From positions 97,292-161,291 of the forward strand of contig CACRSC010000020.1 of NCBI GenBank assembly GCA_902651635.1: a stretch of DNA of 64,000 nt, written 5' to 3'. The notes beneath the pieces were generated by a model. That model did no database searches, was not told where the DNA came from, and saw nothing but the letters and a program-made list of their open reading frames with translations. Every line of letters begins with the position of its first letter. Position 1 is the stretch's first letter. Below are positions 46,005-58,200 of the stretch, one piece after another. The position numbers and the translations under genes were made by a program. The DNA comes from Mastigamoeba balamuthi. Its lineage: Eukaryota > Evosea > Mastigamoebida > Mastigamoebidae.

Positions 46005-48679
46005 TCAGAGGCCCGTCTTGAGGAGCTCCGCCAGCTGGTCGATGTCCGCCGAGGCCCCGAGGCCCGCGCCCCCGAACTGGGCGCTCGCAGCGCTCGGAGG
46101 GCGCGGCGCCATCATGGCCGGCGGCCAGCCCAGCGACGCCTGGGCGTGGGCCTGTGCCTGGGCCGTCTGCTGCTGGATGGCGGCGGTCTGCTGCATCATC
46201 TGCTGCAGCATCTGCACCTGCACCAGGGGCGACAGCGCGAACCCCGGCCACGGCGCCCCGACGAGCCCGTAGCGCTGCGCCCACTCGGGCATCTGCGGCC
46301 CGCCCATCGCCTGCTCGAGCAGCGAGAACGGCGTTCCGGGCGGCGGCGGCGGCACAACGGGCATCTGCCCGAGGCCCGCGCCCGCGACGGCCCGCATGAA
46401 GGCCGCCTGCTGCTGCTGCTGCGCCATCTGCATCGCCACGAAGCTCTCCGGCAGCGGCGGCAGAGCGAACGCGGGCGACCCGCCCCCCGCGACAGGCGAC
46501 GAGGGTACAGAGCGGGCAGAGGCGTCCGACACAGGGCTCGCGATCAGCTGCCTCAGCATCTCCTGCTCCGCCGCCGCGTCGTTCTGGTTCTTCTGCGCCT
46601 CCTCGGCCTCGAGCTCCTGCCCCGCCTCGGGCTCGGGCTCGGACTCCTGCCCAGACTCAGACTCGGACTCGGACTCGGACTCGGACTCGGACTCCTGCTC
46701 AGACTCCTGCCCGGCCTCGGCAGGCGTGTCCGCGCACACCTGCTCCTGCTCCTCCTCCTGCTCTGCGGACGTCACCCACACGTCGGGCTCCTGCGATGCG
46801 GGGGTCTTGTCCTGCTCGGCGGCCAGAGAGGGCCACTCCACCGCCTCGGGGGCCCTCGCGCTCTGGGCCTCCGCGGCCTTGCCCCACGCCGGGCCGCGCG
46901 ACGGCCTGACGACCTCGAGCTTGTGCTGCTCGGGGGCCTGCGGCGCGTCGGCCCACGTCGGCGAGCCCTCGGGGATCAGCCCCGCGAACCCGTCGTCGGC
47001 CCACGCGCCCGCAGGGGCCACGGGCGCCTGCTGCTGGCTCAGCTGCGACCGCTCGCCCGCCTTGCCGGCCTTGCGGGCAGCGCGCCTGGCGGCCTTCTCT
47101 GCGGCGCGCTCGCGGCGCTGCTCCGCCTCGCGCCTCTGCCGCTTCTGCCACTTGGTCTCGCGCTGCTCCCACCCCTTCTCGTCGTCGGCCTCGGCGCCGT
47201 CCTCTGCAACCTGCTGGCTCTCCTCCTCGATGTCCGCCCTGATCGCCGTCTCGAGCGCCTGCCGGGCCCCGGGGCTCCCCGTCGCCGCCTCGGCCGCCGC
47301 GAGCTCCGCCTTCCTGATCCTCGCGAGGCGCCTCTCTGCCTCGAGCGCCCTCTTCTTCCTCAGCTTCTCCGCCGCCGCCGCCCGCTGCTGCGCCTCGAGC
47401 TGCTGCTGGCGCTTCGTCTCGAGCACCGCCTTGCGCTCGGGCACGTCAAACGCGTCCTCCTCGATCTCCCCCGCGTCCTCCGCCGCGCGCTGCGCCTCCT
47501 GCCTCGCCCTCTTCTTCTTGGGGCTCTCCTGCGAGCCTGGCGCAGCAGCCTTCCTCGCCGCAGCCCTGGCGGGCTCGCTGGCGCCGCTGCGCTGCTCGGG
47601 CGCCCCGCGATGCAGCTGCTGGTGCTGGCGCTGGTGCTCGCCCTGCGCCGGCGTGTCGATGGGCGCCGACCGCTCGCGCTTCTGCGGCAGCGCTCTGCCC
47701 CGGAGCTGCTCGAGCTGCCTGCGCGACCTCTCCAGCAGCCGCTCGGCCTCCTCGCGCGTGGCCTCCTCGATGTGCACTCTGCGCTCGTCGCCCTTGGCCC
47801 CCGCCTTGGCCACGCGCACGACCGGCGCCCCGCAGTCGGGCGTCGGGCACTCGTCCCCGGGCCTCGGCGCGCCCCTGCCCGCTGCCAGCGCGCGCCAGCA
47901 CCGCGCGTGGTACGTCGCCAGGCACCACTTGCCCCCGCGCGCCCCGCAGCGCAGCTGCACCCAGTCCTCGCCCTCGCGCACCTCCCCGCGGCACTGCCCC
48001 AGCGCGCACTTGCCCACCACGCGCTCGGGGTCCGCCGGCCGGCAGACGATCGTGCGCTCCGACTGCTGCGCGGCCTCCTGCTCGCCCGCTGGAGCCTCTC
48101 GCGGAGCGCACGGGGGCGACGCTGGACCCCCGGGCGACGTCGAGCGGGGCTGCCCGCCAGCGCAGTCCGCCGACGACGAGGGCGCAGGGGAGGCGCTGGC
48201 ACCCTTGACCTCCTTCATCAGCCTCTTCAGGCCCCTCTGTGAGGGAGGAGAGAGAGAGAGAGAGAGGGGTTATCAAACGGCCCCAAATTCAATTCAAAAT
48301 TCAATTGATGTTTCGCGGGGAAATGGCGGCCACGCGTGCCTTGATGTCTTCCTGCGAGCCCAGCGGGTCGCCGGCGAGCTCCATGGCGACCCTGTCCGAC
48401 AGCGTCTCGGGCATAGGGATCAGCGCCCGCGCGAGCGCCTCGAGACTGCGGTCTCCTGCCGAGGGAGGCGGGGGAGGAGAGTTTCGTGCCACGTCAAATC
48501 AAATGAATCTGGAAAATAAAATGTCTGGGGGGGTCCAGGCGATGCGGGGGCGGCGGACGTTGCGCGGGGTCGGTGCGCGCCGCGTGGATGAGGTCGCGGT
48601 AGTCGTCGGGGAGCTTCACGCGGCGGTGCATGAGGTCCTTGATCTTCGAGTGCCCCGATGCCAGCCGTTTGGGTAGCAT
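46005..48679 (-). CDS. zinc-finger coiled-coil protein with TTC3/DZIP3-like Cys/His module
   Basis: Exons 48679-48559, 48455-48340 and 48236-46005; phases 1 and 0, 822 residues. Intron 2 is GC-AG (AAG|GCACGC). A Cys/His module near residues 140-210 contains KCALGQC, CLATYHARCWRAL and CPTPDC, resembling the zinc-binding segment of TTC3/DZIP3-type proteins. It is followed by long Arg/Lys/Glu/Gln coiled coils to about residue 480. After that come a W-rich acidic stretch and an Asp/Glu/Ser repeat encoded by repeated ctcggactc units near 46,670. The C-terminal 200 residues are Gln/Pro-rich. An RNA- or ubiquitin-related role is possible but unproven. Length and composition suggest a low-complexity scaffold. 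Confidence 0.65.
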
Positions 48680-48883
48680 CTCTGCTCTGGACTGTGGACG
48701 CTGCGCGAGCACTCTGTTTGCTGTTCTCGCTTTCTCTTGTTCTGTTCTTTTCCCCGAGGGCGGATATTTTTATTCTCCCCTTTGGCCGCCCCGTGCGTCA
48801 TGGCTGCTGTTCCGTGACGTCCGAGAGAATCTGCGGAGCCCGCCCTTCCACCCTCGCGGGCCGTCCTCGCGGGCCCTCAGGCC

Positions 48884-50655
48884 TCAGGGCGCCATCGCGC
48901 GCACCTCGGCGCTGGTCTTGTCCTTGAAAGTCGCGTCCACAAACTCCACGAATGCCTGCGCGGGAGATCCGTCCACGTCATTCGACGTATTTCGGCGCGT
49001 GACGTGTGACGGCCTTGCGGGGGGGGGGGCAGCGTGCCTCGATGTCCTCGAACGTCGTCGGGTACCCGATGGAGGCTCGGATGACCCCGATGGGCTTCCC
49101 CCTGAACATGTCGGTCCCGTCGCCGCACCTCTTGCCAGAGTCTGCGAGCGCCTTGACGTCGTCCTCGCTGATCCCGAACAGCGCGTGGGCGGCCCCGGGG
49201 TTGCACAGCGACCCGTTCTGCCCGCGCGGCCCAGCTGAGCTACAATTGTGTGCTATCGAGGAGCACTCACCCGCAGCGCGAAGCCCCGCGAGTACGCCAC
49301 GCGGCTCGCAGCCGAGTACCCGACGTGGTGCCCGTCGGGGTCGACGAGGTTGAACGCCACGATGGGCCCCTGGCGGCCTTCGGCGTCGCTGGCTCCGTGG
49401 CTGCCGTACACGTCGGCCATCCTCGCGCCGTTGCTGTGCTCCAGGGCTCCGAGGCGGGCGGCCATGTGCCACGCCAGGCAGCACGTGTGCTTGGCGATGC
49501 TGTCGATGCCGAGGCTCTCGATTCTCCTGAGCCCGTGCCTGAGCGCGGCGATCGAGAGGAACGACTGCGTCCCGAACTCGAGGGACTCGTGCAGCGAGTT
49601 CAGCAGAGTCTCTTGGGGCACGTGCGTTGACACGGTGACGCTGGTGACGGTGCCTCCTCCGAAATATGTTCTCCTCAGCACTCTGCCAGCGTCCTTCCGT
49701 ATCAGCAGCGCTCCCAAGCCAGTTGGGTATCCAAACATCTGCGGTAGAGGTCAGCTTCCTTGCTCGCACATGGAGTTCTGACCTTGTAGAACGACATGAC
49801 GACAAAGTGCGGCTGGACCTTGGATAGGTCCAGTCTGTTGGTCGTCACGAAGGCCGCGGCGTCGAGAAGCGTGAACCACCTGCCGGAGAGATGTGGCCAG
49901 CGGTGTCCGAGTCTCCCTGAGTTGGCCGCCTCGACCCACCGCAGAGGGAACAGGGCCCCGTCGAAGTTCGACTCGGCGGGAAAGGCGAAGAGATGGCACT
50001 GGGAATCGCCCTGGACGGCAGGCCCTGGAGCGGAGTCGGCCGCGGAGTCGCCTCCGCTCAGAGTATTCTCGACTTCGGAGGGCGCGAGTCCGTAGAACAG
50101 GCCACCGTGAGCCGTGCAGTAGCGGCGTATTCCGAGCACAGACGTGTGGTTGACTTCGGTGTAGGCGAAAGCGCTTCCCGGCGTCCACGGAAACAGCTCA
50201 CCCACGAGTTTGAGCCCAGCAGTGGCTCCACTGGTGAACACGACCTCGTACTGCTCCTCGCTTGCGGAGAAAAATCGCAGTATCTGGGTGCGGGCCTCGG
50301 CGATGGCGCTATCAGTCCTTTTCGAGGCCGCGTTTCCACTGTCTGCCCAACCGAGTTGAGGACTTGGTCGCAAGCAAATGGCATACGGGAGTTGCCATGG
50401 AGGTCACGCAGAATCTCCTCGTTTGCGTCGAGGATCTGCGAGCGCTGGAAGAGGCCAGAGCCCGTGTAATCGAGATACACCATCTCTGAGGAGGCAACTG
50501 TTGAGACACCCAGGCTTGGGTGGGTGTGGTGTACCTGAGAGATGCGGGAACTCATCTCTCCTGAGCGCATCGATGAGGCCGTTGTATCCGTACTCATTCA
50601 AGTGCGCCTCGATGAACGCCTTCTTGGCTGGCCAACGATTCTTGAGTAGGAGCAT
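48884..50655 (-). CDS. class V aminotransferase, molybdenum cofactor sulfurase-like
   Basis: Six exons: 50655-50535, 50485-50387, 50342-49783, 49738-49271, 49217-49038, 48955-48884; all phases agree, 499 residues. The fold-type I PLP enzyme is clear: VYLDYTGSGLF, GNSHSG, FTSGATAGLKLV and SFYKMFGYPTGLGALL, where the Lys of SFYK should form the internal aldimine. The LRNGSLCNPGAA segment carries the Cys equivalent to the persulfide Cys of MOCOS proteins. That family sulfurates the molybdenum cofactor of xanthine dehydrogenase and aldehyde oxidase. The MOSC half is missing: the protein ends at about 500 residues. Intron 5 is GC-AG (GAG|GCACGC). The start is the first in-frame ATG giving a family-like N-terminus. 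Confidence 0.85.
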
Positions 50656-51404
50656 TTGCTCACACGCGGAGCAACCCGTTGTTTTGGGCCACAGAAAATA
50701 CAGACGGGTGAGGAGAAACCGCACCTGTCGACCCAAAGGGTCCGAGAAGAGCTCCCGCTGCTGTCGCTCGGGGCTCTGTCCACTTGGCAGGTAGGCCCGG
50801 TGAGAGCAGGGGAGACTGCCCGGACGTCCTGAACTGGTTGTCGTGCTCCACGCCGAAGAGACTGGCCACAGGCACGTCGCCGGCGCCAGACACAAGCGCT
50901 CCGCGATCACTTGCTGGGACCACACCTGCAGCCCTCAGCTGAAGCCCACAGAGGAGCTGTAAGGGTGGTCTGACCTGCGGTTCGAGGTGCTGAAGCTGTT
51001 GGCCTGGGCCGTTTGCTCTCTGGCGTATCCGATGCTGCTGAACCAATGAGGTCCCTCTTAGAGCGAGCGCAGCAGGACACGCCGAGCGAGTCCATGTGCT
51101 GGGATGCCAACGAGGACGCGAGAGAAAAGGTGTGCTTTTGTTGTGCTCTCCGATGGGATTGTAAAAGATGGCAATCTGAATCTATAAATAGAATGTGATC
51201 GCTCAACCAAGATTCTCAGAATTCGTCGTCCCACTGCCCCGAATCCACCCCCAAGACGACCCAAGGGAGCAATCCACGCGGGAGAGACTGGAGCAACGAG
51301 TGGTTCGCACGACTGCAGCAGCACCGTCTGGTGGGCAAGAATGTACGGAGTATACCTTAGGTTTCGATGTTTAACTGTTACAGTAGCCTCGCAGGGGCCC
51401 TCGC
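50656..51404. other. intergenic, no gene seen
   Basis: Upstream of the MOCOS-like gene and downstream of the Gln-rich gene. Several overlapping ORFs on both strands appear to be shadows or readthrough. No RNA or repeat recognised. Confidence 0.4.
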
Positions 51405-52680
51405 TCAGACGATCGGTGCCAGGGTGGGCACAGTCGACACGCTGGCGAACGGGTTCATGTACATCGGGGGCTGCACGGGCATTCTCAGGCGCGCGTCCAT
51501 CAGGGGCGCGTAGTCGACGCCGCTGGGCACCATACAGGCGACCCCCATCTGCTGGGGCCCCGCGTACACGGCATCGACCCTCGGCGGCAGCGGGGCGAAC
51601 ACCGGCGAGCCGAACGCCGCGGCCTGCATGAGCGGGGAGCTCAGCGCCCTCACGCCCTGGTCGATGGCCTGCGGCATGCAGGCGAACTGTCCCGCCTGCT
51701 GCATCCTCTGCAGCTGCGCGTTCTGCATGCACTGCAGGGCCACCTGCTGCTGGAACAGGGCCATCTGCTGCTGCTGTTGCTGCTGCATCAGCATGGCAGC
51801 CCTGCTGTCCTGGATCATGCGGGCCACGGGGCTCATGGCCACGGGCGAGAGGGCCACGGACTGCTCGGGAAGAGCGAGCGGCCTCTGGACGAAGGGGGAC
51901 GGCAGGGACAGCGCTGCAGGGGCAGGGGCTGCAGCTTCGCAGGGCGACGACTGCACGCCGCTGCTGGAGGGGACGGCGCCTGGCCGCTCGAGGGCCGTCT
52001 TGGGTGCCACGGCGATGACGCCCTCCTCGACGTTCCTGCTGAAGTACCTGACGAGGTCGTCCCACAGCTTCGGCTCCCGCACTCTGTCTGCAGAGGACAG
52101 GGACGGGTGCAATGTTAAAATAGGACGTGGAAAAGCGCGATAAGCATTTGAATGGAATGAATATTCCTCTTTGGTCATGCTCAAAGAAATGCCTGCTGGC
52201 CGGAAACACCCGCACACCCGCCAGAACCCGGGTGGTGGAGTGTGTCGCCCTGCAGGGCCTGGAATGCAAGGGGGGTGGGGAGAGGGGCCACGCACCACTG
52301 CCGTGGACGGCGTGCTTGTAGCCGTACCTCCTCTGCGATTCAGAATTGAAAAGAAGTTCAGATAAGAGATGGCGCCAGGCCACATGGGGGCAAAGGTGCC
52401 AAAGGGCCATAGGCACCTGGAAGACCTTCCAGAACCCGTCGCTGCGGCCCCCGAGAATCGTCGGCGCGTCGGTCCGCACAAAGGCGAAGCGGCGCCCCGC
52501 GAGGGTGATCTCGTGCAGCGCCCCCGCGAGCTGCAGGTTCACCAGCGCGCTGGGCGTGTAGCGGCGGCTGCGGGCCATCGCCCGCTCCACGTCCTCGCGC
52601 GCGGGGTCGCTGTTGCGCTTGGTCTCCTTCATCACGAAGAAGCGCCTGCCCGTGACTGTCTCGATGATCAGCTTGGTCAT
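51405..52680 (-). CDS. Gln-rich protein with compact N-terminal domain
   Basis: Exons 52680-52417, 52332-52296 (only 37 nt) and 52087-51405 give 327 residues in phases 0 and 1. Residues 1-100 form a compact basic domain beginning MTKLIIETVTGRRFFVMKE and ending DGFWKVFQ-RRYGYKHAVHGS across the micro-exon. From about residue 125 the sequence is Pro/Ala/Ser-rich, with a Gln run (coded by cag and caa) and Met-rich stretches. This layout resembles sequence-specific regulators with a small DNA-binding domain and an activation tail, but I do not recognise the domain, so the role stays open. Confidence 0.65.
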
Positions 52681-53306
52681 TGGCGCGCGCGTGCGTGCTG
52701 TGGGGCTTGGCTGAGGGGCGGAGTTGGGTTCGCGGAGTGCCTACAAAGACTCTCAGAGAAATTATGCAAAAAGGTCTGTGGCAATGTCGCCTTTAGGATA
52801 TTCGGGGTGGGGCTCGAGGGTGCGCTCATGGAGGAAATCCGGGTTACGGTAATAGGTACGGCGCGCCCCGGATGCCGAACGCGCTCGGTGCTCTGGGGGT
52901 TCCGTGGATAATCTCCCTAAGGGGTTAAGAACGCCGTGGCAAAGAGCGCTGAAAAAAGGAAATAAGAAAATAGGTATTTCCTTGTTGTATCCGCATCTGT
53001 ACAACTCGGTAAGGGAATAATGCAGATCGGCAAAGGGAGCCTGCATTTCTGCGGGCGAGTTCGTTGACGCTTCCTGAGCATTGGGCGATGTGTGCTCTCG
53101 CCCCAGCCTCCGTGTTTGGTCCCCTTCGAGCACGGGAGTTGCATTTCTGCATTTCGGCAATTGAACCCGCTCAATTGCAAGACTGAGAACGCGAGGAGCC
53201 AAGATGCCAAGAGGCCAAAGCAGGAGGCCATACACTGATTTTTATTTCCAGGAGGCCCCCTGGAGTATCTGGATCCAATTATAGAACAGCTGGTGCTCCA
53301 CCCGGC
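52681..53306. other. divergent intergenic region
   Basis: Between two divergent genes, with AT-rich and CAATTGAA-like stretches around 53,150-53,180. No element called. Confidence 0.4.
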
Positions 53307-55108
53307 ATGTGGCAGTCTTCGCACGCCCACAAGGCGGCGCCGGCCGCCCCGGCGCCGGGCCGCCTCGACGAGTCGGCCTCGCGCGTGATCCGCACGATGC
53401 GCGAGCTGAACGAGAAGCTGTGCACGACAGCCGTGATCCACGAGCTCGAGGGCAGCCCAGTACTCTCGATGGACAGGGAGCTCGGCACCTCGTGGAACAA
53501 CCACCACGACATCGAGGCCGCCGTGACGGCGCGCAGCACCAGGCCGGGGTCGGCCTCCGAGGACCAGGGCGACCACGAGCGCGACGCCGAGGCCGTCAGC
53601 CCCGACACGGACCCCAGCTACGACGACCAGATGCTCGTCGCCCTGCGCAACAGCACCCGCGAGATCTGCCAGATCCTCTTCGTACGTCTCAGTGGGGGGG
53701 CACGCGGTGTCACTGCCACGGGAGAATGGCACTGATGAAGCTGGCTCAACGCAGATGAGGGGCACGCTTCGAGACGCCCTGGCGGGGATCTCGAGCGAGC
53801 CGACGCTGTCGGCCACGTTCAAGGTGTTTCTGGAGCTCGTGGGGGAGCTGGCCACGATGACAGAGGAGCGCCTGATGTCGACAGTCTCCTCGGACGCCGA
53901 GCGGCGTAAGGAGCTCGAGGCTGCGCTGTCGAGCAGCGACAAGGCGGACGAGATGCTGCGGGACAAGCAGAAGGCCCTGACCGAGGCCAAGGCCGCGCAC
54001 GCCCGCGACCTCGAGCAGAACGGGGCCGCGATAACGCGCCTCCGCGAAGAAATCGCCGAGGTCGAGCAGGCAGCCCAGACCGACGCCAAGATCGCCCAGG
54101 CAACACACCCACTCTGCCCCACCCCCGAGCCCATAGCTCCTGACAGTGACTGCGGTTCCCCAGAATGAGGCAAAGGTACGCGAGACGAACATGGCGAGGG
54201 CATTCAAGGACGCAGAGGCCGCGTTCAAGACAGAGAAGGAGAAGCTCGAGGCGCAGCTCGACAGCAAGGGGCGCGAGAACAAGCGCAAGGAGCAGGCGCT
54301 GCGCAAGCGCAAGCAGAGGGTGGAGCAGGAGGCCGCAGCGTGGTTCGGCAAGTTTGACCACGACATGGGCGACCTCGACCAGGACTTCCGGGCAGTGGGC
54401 ACCGACCACGAGAAAGAACGCGAGGAGCTGCTCAAGGTCGAGGCGAGCACCGCAGAGCTCACCAAGATCCGCGACGAGCTCGAGGCCGAGGAGCAGAAGC
54501 GCACCCAGAAGCTCGCCGTACGCCGCAGGCAATTGACTCCCCCATTGCCAACAGCCGGCCCAACGTGCAGAGGGAGGCGGAGAAGAGAAGACAGATGGAG
54601 GACGCCGCCAAGAGGATCCAGAGGTGCTGGCACAACTACAGGACGCGCAAGGAGGCCATCAAGAAGAGCCGCTCCCTCAAGAAAGTCCGTCCTCTCCAGC
54701 ACGTCCCTCGCGGTGTCTCACGAGTGCGATAACGCGCTGCAGCTGCGCCCACCGGGCTCCTCCGGGGCGGGCAGTGCCACCGACGGGGGGAAGAAGAAAG
54801 GGGCCAAGGGCAAGAAGGGAGGCCGGGCCAGCGCAGACCCCGCGGGGCCAGCTATGGCGAGCGTCGTGCTCACGGCCTCGCCCTCGCTCTCGCGCGCAGC
54901 GTCGCGTGGGGGCACGCCAGCGAACCAGGACCGCGGTGAGGGGTCGCGTGGGGTCACGGCTGATGGCAAGCTGCCAGAAATCGCTCCGCCCCAAACACCG
55001 CCGAAGACCGGGGAGAAGCGGCCGAGCTCGACGGGGTCCACGACGCTGCCGGCCATCAGGGACGCGCGGTCCGGATCTGCGTCGCGGGGCGCCACGCCTG
55101 CGCAGTAG
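53307..55108 (+). CDS. IQ-motif coiled-coil protein, N-DRC subunit (DRC9/DRC10-like)
   Basis: Exons 53307-53681, 53755-54099, 54164-54517, 54571-54684 and 54743-55108; all phase 0, 517 residues. The long coiled coil with AAWFGKFDHDMGDLDQDF and later AAKRIQRCWHNYRTRKEA (an IQ motif) then basic KKSRSLKK matches the layout of the IQ-containing dynein regulatory complex proteins IQCD/DRC10 and IQCG/DRC9. These are nexin-link components that regulate motile axonemes with calmodulin. The tail is Ser/Thr/Pro-rich. Intron 2 is GC-AG (CAG|GCAACA); splicing it gives an uninterrupted KIAQNEAKVRE helix. I cannot choose between DRC9 and DRC10. Confidence 0.78.
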
Positions 55109-55276
55109 GGCAGCTGGAATGGATTTTCTGTCAACAACAGTATGGACTTTCTGTGCAACAACAGTTGTAGCTCAATCAGGAAGGCGTTGACTCAGGGAAA
55201 AGAGAGATATCCTTCAGATTCACACTGGCATTTTCTCACTCACCGCAAGTTGAAAAAGCTGACGCTGGGGTGGGCC

Positions 55277-58200
55277 ATGGACGATCACGCGCGCAAGATG
55301 ACGGTGATCCTGATCACCAAGACCCTCGAGGGCAACGGGGCCACCGAGCGTGGCCTGCGCTTCGTCATCGAGGAGCTCGCCAAGGCACGCGGGCCGCGTT
55401 CCGCTTGCGTTCTCATTCCGGCGATTTCCCCGGGGTGTTGCCCTCACCCTCCGAGCAGGTGGGCGTGTCCACGTTGCACTCCCCCACGTGGAACGACGGC
55501 CTCATGGAGCTCAAGACCCACACCGACGTTGGCGCAGGTGCGAACCCGCATGCAATGGGTGGGATCTGCTGGAAACCCGCAGCGGGGGGTGGTCCCTTTC
55601 CGTGGCTGCGCTTTTTTTCTTTCTTTTCCTCGTTCTCTCTCTCCCCCTCTTCTCTTGCTGTGCGGATGCGTGTGGGCATTGCTGCGTCGGTGCCCGTGAG
55701 CTCCCCACCGAAGGCTCCTCCTCACCCTCACCGCCGTCGCCTCAGTGCTGGTGGACTGGGACTGGGAGCTCAACGAGCAGCTGATCCAGGAGGAGGACCT
55801 CAGTCAGCTGCTCGTCAACGACAGCTTCTCTCTCTCGTTCGTTCCCCTCCTCGCCCCTCTTCTTTCTATGCCGGCCTTCTTCTTTGCGTGCCCTCTGCGC
55901 CCCTCTCCTCGGGTCGGCCCTGCCGCAGTCTGGCTGGATTTGGCTGCGCACTTGATAGCCAGACGCTGTACAATCCGTGATTTCTTCCCGTCTGCAGAGT
56001 TCAAATTCACGTGTAGATTTTTGGGGATTATCTGCTCATCCCTGGCGGACTGTGAGCCGAGCGCGGTCGACCAATCCTAATGGGAAAAACCCCAAACGAA
56101 TTGCGTTTGTTCAGGGGAGTGGTGGTGACGCAGGGCGCGGCGTGTGGGCGAAATCAAAACTGCGGTTCCGTATCTCATTGGGCCACCGGGCCGAGCAGTG
56201 GGCTGCACCTGCTGACGACGCACATCACGCACCGCAAGAAGGCCAAGAGGTACCAGGCCCTCACGACCGTGAAGGGCAAGGCCGTCCGCGAGCTCGAGCG
56301 CGAGGGAATCAACATCGTGACGCCCGAGGCCAGCCCAGATATTCTTGCCAAGGGTGCGATATCCTTCCCTTTGGAATCAACCCGCAGAAATGCCTGCGTT
56401 GAGTCACGACTGCCAGTCGTCGTAGCCACAGCGCAGATGTCGTATTAACCCTCGCCGCCGCACAACAGTGCAGGAGTTCTCTGAGCTCGAGGACCTGCTG
56501 GTGTTCGTCAAGAAGAACAAGATGCGCCTGCTGTCGAGCCCCCTGTTCCTGCTGCAGCGCATCAAGGCGCGCAACGTGAAGCTCCCGATCTTCATCCTGA
56601 CGGACAAGCTCGCCGTCGAGATGATCCCGCTCGACGTACCTCGCAGGCCCCGTGTCGCCCTCCTTTTGACACCCTCGCCCACAGATCCTCGAGATGGTCC
56701 GGGGGTACATCTGGATGGGCGAGGACACCCCGAGCTTCATCGCCAACAGGATCCTGCAGACCGCCAGGGACTACTTCTCTGAGATCCTCCCGCCCTTCTT
56801 CAAGGAGCTCCTCAAGTACTCCTCGTACGCGGCTCCTCTCTGGGCTCTGGGGGCGACCTGCTGACGTCGCACCCCCCCCACGCTGGCAGGACGAGCAAGT
56901 ACGCGTGGCACACGCCGGGGCACATGGGGGGCGTTGCGTTCCTGAGGTCCCCGGCGGGGAAGATGTTCCTCGACTTCTACGGGGAGAATAGCTTCAGGTC
57001 GGACCTCTCGGTGAGCGTCCCGGAGCTCGGGAGCCTCCTGGACCACAGCTCCGTTGTGGGGATGGCCGAGGCCAACGCGGCGCGCGTGTTCGGCGCCGAG
57101 GAGACGTTCTTCATCACCAACGGCACGAGCACGTCCAACAAGATCGTGTTCCAGAGCGTGGTGGTGCCCAGGGACATTGTGCTGCTCGACCGCAACAGCC
57201 ACAAGAGCAGCATGCAGGCGATCCAGCTCAGCAACGCCTACCCCATCTACCTGCGGCCCGTCCGCAACGAGTTCGGCATCCTGGGCCCCGTGCCCCTGGC
57301 GGAGCTCGACCCCGTCGAGATTGTCCGCAAGATCTCCAACTGCAAGTTCATTCCCGACGCCATCAAGGCGAACCCGACGATCAAGCTCATGATCCTGACC
57401 AACTCGACGTACGACGGGCTCTGCTACAACGTGCCCGCGATCCTCGAGAAGATCTCCAAGTGGCCGCCGCCTCTCAGGAGCGTGCAGAACGTGTTGTTCG
57501 ACGAGGCCTGGTCCGCCTACGCCCACTTCCACCCGCTCTACCACGCGTGGCACGCCATGTCGAGCGACTCGGCCATCCAGCCCACGACGACCCCCGCGCC
57601 GTCGCCGGTCCCGCTGACCCCGGACGCTCCGGGACAGCAATTTGCCGTCTCCCCCGAAAAGACTCCTGAGCCGGTGTCGTTCCAGCGCACGATGTCGCCT
57701 TCGATCCTCCAGATCAACCACTCCAGGCCCCCGGTGGAGAGAGACACGCCGTCGCCCTCGCTTGTCCACCAGGCGCAGCCCCAGGCCCTGGCTGTGGGGC
57801 AAGCGCCGTTGCAGCCGTCGCCGATCAAGCCGGGCGTGCTGAACGCCGTGTCGATGGGAAGCCAGCCGTTCCAGCCCACGATGACCATCTTCGCGACGCA
57901 GTCGACGCACAAAGTGCTGGCGGCGTTCTCGCAGGCGAGCATGCTGCACGTGCGCAACATACGGGAGCCGTTTTTCCACCAGCAGCTCAACAACGCCTTC
58001 ATGATGAACACGAGCACGTCGCCGCAGTACAACCTCATCGCGTCTCTCGACGTTGCCACGGCCATGATGGACCTGTCGGGCGAGGCGCTCGTCGGTGACG
58101 CCTTCAAGGAGTCGATCAGCTTCCGCAAGAAGATGACGCGCATCCACGCGGTCTGACACCCCCAGTGTCGTGCCCACTGACGAAAGCGGCACTATAGGAG

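Noticed and set aside
46650-46700. Short direct repeats (tcggactcggac) resembling a repeat array
   Set aside because: They encode an acidic Ser/Glu repeat within one protein; no spacers, so not a CRISPR-type array.
49225-49260. tRNA-like sequence TAGCTCAGCTGGGC on the minus strand
   Set aside because: Only a D-arm-like stretch inside an intron; no acceptor stem, anticodon arm or T arm in the right places.
51058-52680. 540-residue ORF as the full Gln-rich gene
   Set aside because: It reads through two introns into Arg-rich shadow sequence; the spliced form gives a compact domain and a clean Gln-rich tail.
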